A stretch of DNA of 64,000 bases, taken from NCBI RefSeq assembly GCF_009649075.1, contig NZ_CP045737.1, positions 2,728,001-2,792,000 on the forward strand, in the 5' to 3' direction. Positions 54,254 through 64,000 of the stretch are shown one piece after another (within the stretch, counting starts at the first letter, position 1; each line of letters starts with the position of its first letter). The notes below the pieces were generated by a model. That model ran no database searches. It was not told the DNA's origin and saw only the letters and a list, made by a program, of their open reading frames with translations. Position numbers and translations under genes: made by a program. The DNA is from Aeromicrobium yanjiei. GTDB lineage: Bacteria; Actinomycetota; Actinomycetes; Propionibacteriales; Nocardioidaceae.

Positions 54254-55549
54254 ATGATCGTCGACCAGCTGTTGTTACTGGGTGATGATCTAGCTGCGCT
54301 CGAGCCGTGGACGTTGACCGGTTCGGAGGTCAAGCAGGTGTCCCTGGCGCTCGTGAGGGCGCGGACCTCGATGGATGCCGCCCTGTCGAGACTGGCTGGT
54401 TGCGCCGAGGGCATGGGACTGCCCAAGGAGGAGGGCGCGACCTCGACGACCACCTGGTTGGCGAACAGCACCGGGATCAGCAAGGGCGAGGCGGCCAAGT
54501 TGGTCGCGATGGCGCGGGTCAGCACGTCTGACACCGAGACCACGCGCAAGGCATGGGCGTCAGGCGACCTGTCGACCGACCAGGCCGGCGTGATCATGAA
54601 GGCGATCGACGCGCTGCCTGACTGGTGCGGCGACCAGGAGCGGGCCGATGCCGAGGCGCACCTGATCGCGCTTGCTGGCCAGTACTCGCTGGACGACCTC
54701 CGGCGGCTGGCCAACCGGGTCCTGGAGGTCATCGACCCCGACGGCGCCGACGAGCATCTCGGGGAGCAGTTGCGCAAGCAGGAGCAGAAGGCCTGGGATG
54801 CGACGCGGCTGTCGGTGCGTCGCCGCGGCGACGGGACGACGCACGGAGCGTTCACGATCCCCGACGCGGACGCCGACACGTTGCGTGCCGCGATCGAAGG
54901 GATCATCGCGCCACGCCGGACCGCGGAGAACGCCGACCGGCACGGCCTGGGAGCCGATGACTGGCTGGCGCTGCCGCGGGATCAGAAGATGGGCCACGCT
55001 TTCGTGGAGCTGATCGATCACCTGCCCACCGGCGCGCTCCCCGTCGCAGGTGGTCTCGCTGCCACGGTTGCGGTCACGGTCGACGTCGACGATCTCCGGA
55101 CGGGGCAGGGCGTCGCGACCAACACCTCGGACACGACGATGTCAGCGACCAAGGCGCAGCGGATGGCCTGCAACGCGCACCTCGTGGCGATGTACCTGGA
55201 GAACGGCACCCGCGTCATCGACCACGGCATGACCAAGCGGTTGTACGACCGGCACCAGCGCCTCGCGCTGGCCGTGCGTGACAAGGGCTGCGTGTTCCCG
55301 GGTTGCGATCGGCCACCGGCCTGGTGCGAGGCCCACCACCTGAGCTTCTGGTCCGAGGGCGGACCGACCGATCTCGAGAACGCAGCCTTGCTGTGCCACT
55401 TCCACCACTTCCTGGTGCACGAAGGGGAATGGGAGGCGCGGATGGGCGCCGGCGGCATCCCCGAGATCATCCCGCCACCACGCATCGACCCCGACAGACG
55501 TCCCAGGCGCCACGCCAGATTCACCCGACAACAGCCCCGTGCCGCATAG
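54254..55549 (+). CDS. DUF222 / HNH endonuclease domain protein with SOS promoter
   Basis: This 431-residue protein has an N-terminal DUF222 region (about 10-320) and a C-terminal HNH domain: CVFPGCDRPPAWCEAHHLSF, then GGPTDLENAALLCHFHHFLV with two CxxC-like pairs and the catalytic HH. It belongs to the 13E12-type family, as does the gene at 8407, but the two are far from identical. GGAGG lies 5 bases before the ATG. Codon 8 is TTA (54275-54277), the only in-frame TTA I found in the window. The LexA box points to induction by DNA damage. Confidence 0.87.
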   Translation: MIVDQLLLLGDDLAALEPWTLTGSEVKQVSLALVRARTSMDAALSRLAGCAEGMGLPKEEGATSTTTWLANSTGISKGEAAKLVAMARVSTSDTETTRKAWASGDLSTDQAGVIMKAIDALPDWCGDQERADAEAHLIALAGQYSLDDLRRLANRVLEVIDPDGADEHLGEQLRKQEQKAWDATRLSVRRRGDGTTHGAFTIPDADADTLRAAIEGIIAPRRTAENADRHGLGADDWLALPRDQKMGHAFVELIDHLPTGALPVAGGLAATVAVTVDVDDLRTGQGVATNTSDTTMSATKAQRMACNAHLVAMYLENGTRVIDHGMTKRLYDRHQRLALAVRDKGCVFPGCDRPPAWCEAHHLSFWSEGGPTDLENAALLCHFHHFLVHEGEWEARMGAGGIPEIIPPPRIDPDRRPRRHARFTRQQPRAA

Positions 55550-55552
55550 CCA

Positions 55553-55558
55553 TAGGGT
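55553..55558 (+). promoter_or_regulatory. Leaderless -10 box (TAGGGT) for the acyltransferase
   Basis: TAGGGT begins 3 bases after the HNH gene stop and is followed by 6 bases and ATG 55565, so the acyltransferase need not share the SOS promoter. Confidence 0.5.
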
Positions 55559-55564
55559 TGGTGC

Positions 55565-56125
55565 ATGATTCGTCAGCGACTGGCCCGCACGATCGTCCGG
55601 CTGATGCGTTACCGCATGGTGGGCGAGGTGCCGCAGACCGGAATCCTGGTCGGCGCGCCCCACACGTCCAACTGGGACTTCGTCACGATGCTGCTCGTGA
55701 TGTGGCACGGCGGCGCGCACCCGCGGGTGCTGGTCAAGAAGCAGCTGTTCAAGGGACCGCTCGGCTGGCTCATCACGGCGCTCGGCGGCGTGCCGCTCGA
55801 TCGCGACAACGCCGGGACGGTCGTGCGCGAGCTGGTCGACGAGGCCGGATCGGGCGAGCCGTTCCGGCTGATCCTCGCCGCGGAGGGCACCCGGTCCAAG
55901 GGCGAGTACTGGAAGTCCGGCTTCCTGCGCCTGTCGAGGGAGACTGGGCTGCCGATCACGCTCGCCTTCTTCGACCCGCCGACCCGGACGATGGGCTTCG
56001 GCCCGACCTTCCTGGCCAGCGACGACGTCAGCTCCGACATGGACATCGTCCGCGAGTTCTACGCCGACAAGCTCGGCATCAAGCCCAAGAACGCCACTCC
56101 CCCGCGCCTGCGCGAAGAGGGTTGA
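55565..56125 (+). CDS. PlsC-like 1-acylglycerol-3-phosphate acyltransferase
   Basis: This 186-residue acyltransferase has the HX4D motif HTSNWD (His33, Asp38) and the phosphate-binding EGTR (107-110) followed by KGEYWKSGF. It is short, lacks a clear N-terminal membrane helix, and most resembles the small phospholipid/glycerol acyltransferase family with a PHTSNWDF signature. It would acylate a glycerophosphate or similar acceptor at the membrane. It is followed 2 bases later by an unknown gene. Confidence 0.85.
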   Translation: MIRQRLARTIVRLMRYRMVGEVPQTGILVGAPHTSNWDFVTMLLVMWHGGAHPRVLVKKQLFKGPLGWLITALGGVPLDRDNAGTVVRELVDEAGSGEPFRLILAAEGTRSKGEYWKSGFLRLSRETGLPITLAFFDPPTRTMGFGPTFLASDDVSSDMDIVREFYADKLGIKPKNATPPRLREEG

Positions 56126-56127
56126 CT

Positions 56128-56865
56128 GTGACGGACGTCGGTCGCAACGAGACGGTCCAGCTGGACGAGGACGACTCCCAGGTCTCGATCTTCCAGAATC
56201 ACTGCGCCTTCGACCGGATCTCCACGCACTGGATCGAGGCCGACGCCCGCGCGGGTCACGATCCGAAGCATGATCAGTCGGTAAAGACGATGCCGACCCC
56301 GTTTGACCGAACGAGCCAGGACGACATCGATCGCACCCAGGACGATCTCGTAATCCAGCTGTCGGCAGAGGTCGATGCACACTGTCTGGACGTCCTGTTG
56401 AGCACCGCGCTGCCAGTGGACGACGTCGATCCGACTCAGATCAATCAGTGGGTTCGCCAGAGCATCCTGGAGACGCGTCTTGGCACTCGGAGCCAGTGCG
56501 GAGTCGACATCGTCGTCGACGGCGAGCTCGAACCGTTGCTGACGACGATCAACACGGTCGGCCCCCGCGCTGTCGACGTCGGATGGGAGCGAGCCAACGT
56601 CTACGCCATGAACCGCTACCGCCCGATCGACGCTGGGCTGTACGTCGTGGTGAACCTCCAGCACGTCATCGGCATGTCGACTCGCGCCACGCTCTTCTAC
56701 ACGTCGCACTCCCTCGATGAGGGCACCGAGTACCTCAGCGCCCGCTGTGACCTGACGTACCGGCCCCGGCTCGATTTCCACCCGGGCGCGGTGCGGGTCG
56801 CGCGCGTCGCCTTCGCCGACGAGGCGGCCTGGAGGACTGCCGCGCGCGCGGCTGCGCTCGACTGA
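56128..56865 (+). CDS. Hypothetical protein, lower GC than its neighbours
   Basis: This 245-residue soluble protein is not recognised. The N-terminal ~60 residues are acidic and poorly conserved-looking (QLDEDDSQVSIFQNH). The rest could be alpha/beta, with repeated hydrophobic strands (LYVVVNLQHVIGMSTRATLF) and a C-terminal FHPGAVRVARVAFADEAAW. No signal peptide or membrane helix is seen. Codon use includes GTAA- and AT-rich codons that are rare elsewhere in the window, hinting at recent acquisition. The GTG start lies 2 bases after the acyltransferase stop. A later ATG near 56290 is possible. Confidence 0.6.
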   Translation: MTDVGRNETVQLDEDDSQVSIFQNHCAFDRISTHWIEADARAGHDPKHDQSVKTMPTPFDRTSQDDIDRTQDDLVIQLSAEVDAHCLDVLLSTALPVDDVDPTQINQWVRQSILETRLGTRSQCGVDIVVDGELEPLLTTINTVGPRAVDVGWERANVYAMNRYRPIDAGLYVVVNLQHVIGMSTRATLFYTSHSLDEGTEYLSARCDLTYRPRLDFHPGAVRVARVAFADEAAWRTAARAAALD

Positions 56866-56895
56866 TCACCAGCCCTCCCCGCCCGCCGGGCGTGC

Positions 56896-60420
<3,525 letters not shown>

Positions 60421-60467
60421 GACCAGCCCAATCTACCGTTCAGCGGCAACCGGGCGACCTGGCGTGC

Positions 60468-60473
60468 CACGAT
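60468..60473 (+). promoter_or_regulatory. Leaderless-type -10 box (CACGAT) for the glycosyltransferase
   Basis: CACGAT is followed by 6 bases and GTG 60480, without a clear ribosome site. Confidence 0.4.
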
Positions 60474-60479
60474 GAAAGC

Positions 60480-61349
60480 GTGAGCAGCGCGCCGGCCACC
60501 GACGAGGGTCCGCACTTCGTCGCGAGCATCGTGATCCCGGCCCACGACGAGGAGCGCGTGATCGGCAGGACGCTCGGCGCACTGCTCGACGGCTGCGGCC
60601 GCTTCGACGTCGTCGTGGTCTGCAACGGGTGCACCGACCGCACCGCCGACCTCGCCCGCTCGATGGGTCCTGCGGTGCGGGTCCTGGAGATCGCCGAGGC
60701 CTCCAAGAGCGCTGCGGTCCGTGCCGGCAACGCAGCGACCGACGTCTTCCCGCGGGTGCACCTCGACGCCGACGTCGAGGTGTCCGGGGCCGACGTGGTG
60801 CGGCTCGTCGAGGCGCTCGACGACGAGGGCGTCCTGGCCACTGCGCCCCGTCGCCTGGTCCCCCGTGAGGGGTGCCACCCCCTCGTGCGGTGGTACCTGG
60901 ACGTGTGGGAGCAGCTCCCCCAGGTCGCGGACGGGCTCTTCGCCCGAGGAGTGATCGCGCTGAGCCACCCCGGTCAGGACCGGGTCGATGCGCTGCCCCG
61001 AGTCATGAGCGACGATCTCGCCATCTCGGACGCGTTCGCCGCGCACGAGCGCCGTGTCGTCGACACCGCCACCGTGATCGTCCGCCCACCGCGCACCGTG
61101 GGCGACCTCCTGCGCCGACGCGTCCGGGTGGCCACCGGCAACGCCCAGGCCACAGCTGACGGCGTACGCCGGGCGGGCTCGGCCACCGGGCTCTCGACCC
61201 TCGGGCAGATCGTCCGCGACCGTCCGGCACTGGCGCCGCGCGTCATCGTCTTCCTGGCCGTCACCGTGGTCGCCCGGGCGCGGGCCCGCCGGCTCGTCCG
61301 GTCCGGCGACTTCACGACCTGGCATCGCGACGAGTCGTCCCGCAGCTGA
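60480..61349 (+). CDS. Family 2 glycosyltransferase
   Basis: This 289-residue GT-A fold enzyme has SIVIPAHDEERVIGRTLGAL at the N-terminus, VVVCNGCTDRTADLA, the metal-binding DAD (96-98) in VHLDADVEV, and the later ED-like acidic MSDDLAISDAF. One hydrophobic segment near the C-terminus (RVIVFLAVTVVARA) may touch the membrane. It is divergent from mfd and convergent with the LCP gene. It probably acts in surface polysaccharide synthesis; sugar unknown. Confidence 0.85.
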   Translation: MSSAPATDEGPHFVASIVIPAHDEERVIGRTLGALLDGCGRFDVVVVCNGCTDRTADLARSMGPAVRVLEIAEASKSAAVRAGNAATDVFPRVHLDADVEVSGADVVRLVEALDDEGVLATAPRRLVPREGCHPLVRWYLDVWEQLPQVADGLFARGVIALSHPGQDRVDALPRVMSDDLAISDAFAAHERRVVDTATVIVRPPRTVGDLLRRRVRVATGNAQATADGVRRAGSATGLSTLGQIVRDRPALAPRVIVFLAVTVVARARARRLVRSGDFTTWHRDESSRS

Positions 61350-61352
61350 GCC

Positions 61353-62378
61353 TCAGTCGACGATCGCAGGGGTCCGGCTGTCCGGGTTCGCGGCCAGCCA
61401 CTCCGCGACAGCGTCGTCCCGCACGGCCGACCACAGCTCCTCGCCGCCGGACCGGTCCAGGTGGACGACGCTCTGCGATCCCTCCATCCCGGTGCCCTTG
61501 ACAGGGACGGTCAGGTAGCCGATGCCCGCCGAGCGTAGGTGCCGCAGCGAGAGCAGCAGGCTGCGCATCTGACCCACCGACCAGTCGCTGTCCACGGACA
61601 GGTTCGTCGTCAGGATGTCGAGGATCCGGTACGCGTGGCGGGGTTCCCTGACCAGCTCCTGCGTCAGGGTCTCGTCCAGCAGGGTGCTCAGGAAGTGCTG
61701 CTGCCGGTGGATCCGGTCGAAGTCGCCCCCGGGCAGCCCCGCACGCTGGCCGACGTAGTCGAGCGCCTCGTCGCCGTTCATCGTGTGACGCCCGGCGGTC
61801 CAGGTGATGTCGCGGTAGCTGTCGTGCACGGTCTCGGGGACGTCGAGCGTCACCCCGCCGAGCGCGTCGGTGAGCTCGCGGAACCCGCTCCAGTCGACGA
61901 CGGCCAGGTGGTCGATCCGCAGATCCGTCACGTTCTCGATCGTCCGCACCGCGAGTGCAGGCCCCCCGTAGGAGAAGGCCGCGTTGATCTTCGCAGGCCC
62001 GTGCCCCGGGATCGTGACCCAGGAGTCCCGCGGGATCGAGACGACCGAGGCGCCGCGCCGGTCCGCGTCGATGTGCAGGATCATGATGGCGTCGGAGCGC
62101 TGCGCGCCGCGCTTCCACTGCGCCGAGGGCCCGTCGGTGCCGAGCAGCAGGATGTTGACCGCGTCCGCCGCCGCTCCGGACGCGCGCTCCGGACGCTCCC
62201 CGGGGCCCGCCGCGAACACTCCGTCGATGCGATCGATCTGGCTGGTCAGGCGGTGCTGCAGGTACAGCGCGAAGCCCAGCGACAACAGGACGGGCACCAT
62301 CAGGCAGACCGTCACGACCACGAGGACGCGGCGCAGGCGAGGACACCGGCGTCGCCGCCGGGGAGCGGGCATCAGCAT
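61353..62378 (-). CDS. LytR-CpsA-Psr (LCP) family protein
   Basis: This 341-residue membrane-anchored enzyme has a basic N-terminus, one membrane helix (about 17-40) and the LCP domain outside: NILLLGTDGPSAQWKRGAQR with SDAIMILH, SIPRDSWVTIPG with KINAAFSYGG, and later LDYVGQRAGLPGGDFDRIHR plus QQHFL. These hold the conserved Arg/Asp residues of the pyrophosphate site. LCP proteins attach teichoic acids, arabinogalactan or capsule to peptidoglycan. It is transcribed after the N-acetyltransferase gene, starting 9 bases past it; an ATG two codons later is equally likely. Confidence 0.9.
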   Translation of the reverse strand: MLMPAPRRRRRCPRLRRVLVVVTVCLMVPVLLSLGFALYLQHRLTSQIDRIDGVFAAGPGERPERASGAAADAVNILLLGTDGPSAQWKRGAQRSDAIMILHIDADRRGASVVSIPRDSWVTIPGHGPAKINAAFSYGGPALAVRTIENVTDLRIDHLAVVDWSGFRELTDALGGVTLDVPETVHDSYRDITWTAGRHTMNGDEALDYVGQRAGLPGGDFDRIHRQQHFLSTLLDETLTQELVREPRHAYRILDILTTNLSVDSDWSVGQMRSLLLSLRHLRSAGIGYLTVPVKGTGMEGSQSVVHLDRSGGEELWSAVRDDAVAEWLAANPDSRTPAIVD

Positions 62379-62387
62379 GTGCGGGTC

Positions 62388-62996
62388 TCACTCCGCCCGT
62401 GGCTCGAGGAGGTCCCCCTGTTGGACGTACGCCTCACCGGTCCGCGGGCAGGTGAGCTCCCCTGCACCCGCGTCCTCCAGCGGCACCCCCGCGCGGCCGA
62501 CCCAACCGATCCGACGGGCCGGCACGCCGGCGACGAGGGCGAAGTCGGGCACGTCCCTCGTGACGACGGAGCCGGCCGCGACCATCGCCCAGCGACCGAT
62601 CCGGACCGGGGCGATGCACACGGCACGGGCCCCGATCGACGCACCCGTCATCGCGACGACTCCCACGGCGTCCCAGTCCTCGGCCCGCTTCAGCTCGCCG
62701 GCCGGCGTCACGGCCCGCGGGAACAGGTCGTTGGTCAGCACCGCCGCGGGGCCGACGAAGACGCCGTCCCCCAGCACCGCCGGCTCGTAGACGAGTGCAT
62801 GGTTCTGGACCTTGCACCTGTCCCCCAGCACCACGCCGGGGCCGAGGTACGCGCCCCGGCCGATGACGCACTGCTCGCCCAGCCGAGCCTCCTCGCGCAC
62901 CTGTGCGAGGTCCCAGACAACGGTCCCCGTGCCGATCGAGGCACGGGGATCGATGTCAGCAGTCGCCGCGATGTGCGCGGCACGCAGGTCTTTCAT
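62388..62996 (-). CDS. Left-handed beta-helix N-acetyltransferase (WbpD/WlbB-like)
   Basis: This 202-residue hexapeptide-repeat acetyltransferase has the run ADIDPRASIGTGTVVWDL, ARLGEQCVIGRGAYLGPGV with VLGDRCKVQNHALVYEPAVL then FVGPAAVLTNDLFPRAV, and later APVRIGRWAMVAAGSVVTRD and VPARRIGWVGR. The pattern QNHALVYE and TNDLFPRA is that of WbpD/WlbB, which N-acetylates a UDP-3-amino sugar for O-antigen or capsule. A small C-terminal segment TCPRTGEAYV carries a Cys. ATG 62996 is chosen by alignment of the beta-helix start; no strong ribosome site. Confidence 0.8.
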   Translation of the reverse strand: MKDLRAAHIAATADIDPRASIGTGTVVWDLAQVREEARLGEQCVIGRGAYLGPGVVLGDRCKVQNHALVYEPAVLGDGVFVGPAAVLTNDLFPRAVTPAGELKRAEDWDAVGVVAMTGASIGARAVCIAPVRIGRWAMVAAGSVVTRDVPDFALVAGVPARRIGWVGRAGVPLEDAGAGELTCPRTGEAYVQQGDLLEPRAE

Positions 62997-63185
62997 GATC
63001 GCCCCATGGGACGAGTGTCCGCACGATCGTGAAAGGAGCGTCAAAAACGCCGGCCGCGCTCGAAGTCGTCCGCCAAACACCCGCCACTGGCTCCCGGCGG
63101 AGGCGATTCTGGCAGGAGTCACAGCAGGAACGGCGCTCTCGGCGGTCCTCGGAGGGTGACTGTGGGTCACGAAGCAGAGGTAGAG

Positions 63186-64000
63186 ATGTCGAACTCCCGC
63201 AGGGGCCACCTGGCGCCCCGCCGTGCCGTGGTGGCGTTGGCCGGCGGACTCCTGCTCGCAGGCCTGCTCACCGCTGTCAGCAGCGCGCCGTCCTCCGCCG
63301 CCGTCGATCCCTGCGGACCGGCCGGCAACAAGATCTCGTGCGAGAACAGCAAGCCCGGCTCGCCGCCGACCGAGTGGGACATCGAGGGCGCCGGTGACGA
63401 CGACATCCAGGGCTTCGCGACCGACATCAGCGTCAACGTCGGCAGCCGGGTCGACTTCAAGATCGACACCACGGCCCGCGCGTACTCCGTCACGATCTAC
63501 CGCACCGGCTACTACGGCGGTGACGGAGCGCGCAAGATCGCGACACTCACTCCGTCCGCCGCCCTGCCGCAGCAGCAGCCCGCGTGCCTCACCGACATCG
63601 CGACCGAGCTGTACGACTGCGGCACCTGGGGCGTCTCGGCGTCGTGGGACGTCCCCAGCACGGCGGTCTCCGGCGTCTACATCGCCAAGCTGCGCCGGGC
63701 GGACACCGGCGGCGTCAGCCACATCACCTTCATCGTCCGGGACGACTCCAGCACCTCGGCGATCGTCGCCCAGACCTCGGACCCGACGTGGCACGCCTAC
63801 AACATGTACGGCGGCGCGAACTTCTATCGCGGCGGCGGCAACGGGCGCGCGTACAAGCTGAGCTACAACCGACCGTTCGCGACCCGGCAGGGCGTCGAGG
63901 CGCGTGACTTCTACTTCGGCGCCGAGTACCCGCTCGTGCGGTTCATGGAGAAGAACGGCTACGACGTCAGCTACATCGCCGGCGTCGACTCGGACCGCAA
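63186..64000 (+). CDS. Secreted N,N-dimethylformamidase large-subunit-like protein (C-terminus outside window)
   Basis: This frame is open from ATG 63186 to the window edge, giving the first 271 residues. A Tat/Sec-like signal peptide (RRGHLAPRRAVV, hydrophobic core, SSAPSSAA cleavage region) is followed by an exported domain. ITFIVRDDSS, SDPTWHAYNMYGGANFYRG and ARDFYFGAEYPLVRFMEKNG then YDVSYIAG are typical of the N,N-dimethylformamidase beta-subunit-like domain of large actinobacterial exoproteins. AGAGG precedes the ATG. The 189-base gap before it (62997-63185) holds the divergent start region and no other gene that I can see. Confidence 0.75.
   Translation, partial: MSNSRRGHLAPRRAVVALAGGLLLAGLLTAVSSAPSSAAVDPCGPAGNKISCENSKPGSPPTEWDIEGAGDDDIQGFATDISVNVGSRVDFKIDTTARAYSVTIYRTGYYGGDGARKIATLTPSAALPQQQPACLTDIATELYDCGTWGVSASWDVPSTAVSGVYIAKLRRADTGGVSHITFIVRDDSSTSAIVAQTSDPTWHAYNMYGGANFYRGGGNGRAYKLSYNRPFATRQGVEARDFYFGAEYPLVRFMEKNGYDVSYIAGVDSDR

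Noticed and set aside
63006-63159. Possible small gene in the gap before the exoprotein
   Set aside because: Candidate frames are Arg-rich, start within the neighbouring gene or lack a ribosome site; treated as a divergent promoter region.

Overview
The window is about 70% G+C and reads as one contiguous stretch of an actinomycete chromosome. Signs of this are the gene order eno / ftsB-divIC / DUF501 / ppx with mazG and mfd nearby, DUF222-HNH (13E12-type) genes, a GAF-ANTAR protein, an LCP-family protein, and many start codons placed 6-7 nt after a TANNNT box (leaderless promoters). Protein families suggest Nocardioidaceae (Aeromicrobium/Nocardioides-like); that placement is an inference. There is no prophage, IS element, CRISPR array or rRNA, and no stretch over 300 bases lacks a gene.

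Layout. 1-9.7 kb: assorted core and accessory genes (pirin end, SGNH hydrolase, Bax-inhibitor-1 protein, trmB, a DUF3052-type protein, a thiolase-crotonase fusion with its divergent TetR regulator, an aldo/keto reductase, GAF-ANTAR, DUF222-HNH) and a tRNA gene with anticodon UAA but a short variable loop. 9.8-30.6 kb: what appears to be a complete quaternary-amine (choline/glycine betaine) utilisation region. A leftward operon carries an IclR regulator, a corrinoid protein, a methyl-THF:corrinoid methyltransferase, a RamA/RACo-type activase and a DUF1638 protein. A rightward series carries an MttB-family (non-pyrrolysine) methyltransferase, PurU, a second IclR regulator, betaine aldehyde dehydrogenase, choline dehydrogenase, a ProVWX-type ABC transporter, a dimethylglycine oxidase/dehydrogenase and an ETF pair. 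A divergent MTHFR sits at the left edge. The genes suggest this route: import; choline to betaine; corrinoid-dependent removal of the first methyl group to THF; flavin-dependent removal of the second; one-carbon units leaving as formate. Two IclR operator types can be read: a TGGAA/TTCCA cluster between the two divergent methyltransferase operons, and TTGC-N7-GCAA at three promoters.

30.6-46.1 kb: a D-2-hydroxyacid dehydrogenase, a GntR regulator with an L-lactate dehydrogenase, then an L-rhamnose regulon: rhaB, an aldolase/dehydrogenase fusion (RhaEW type), rhaI, rhaM, a four-gene ABC importer and a divergent LacI regulator with three matching operators. A mannitol-dehydrogenase-family gene follows. 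LldD could finish the rhamnose route (lactaldehyde to lactate to pyruvate).

46.1-60.4 kb: a housekeeping block (ppx, dicarboxylate symporter, DUF501, ftsB/divIC, eno, mazG, SurA-like lipoprotein, mfd), interrupted between the lipoprotein gene and mfd by an amino-acid permease, a LexA-box-controlled DUF222-HNH gene, an acyltransferase and a lower-GC unknown gene. 60.4-64 kb: the start of a cell-surface/polysaccharide region (family-2 glycosyltransferase, LytR-CpsA-Psr protein, hexapeptide N-acetyltransferase, and the N-terminus of a secreted protein resembling the N,N-dimethylformamidase large subunit).
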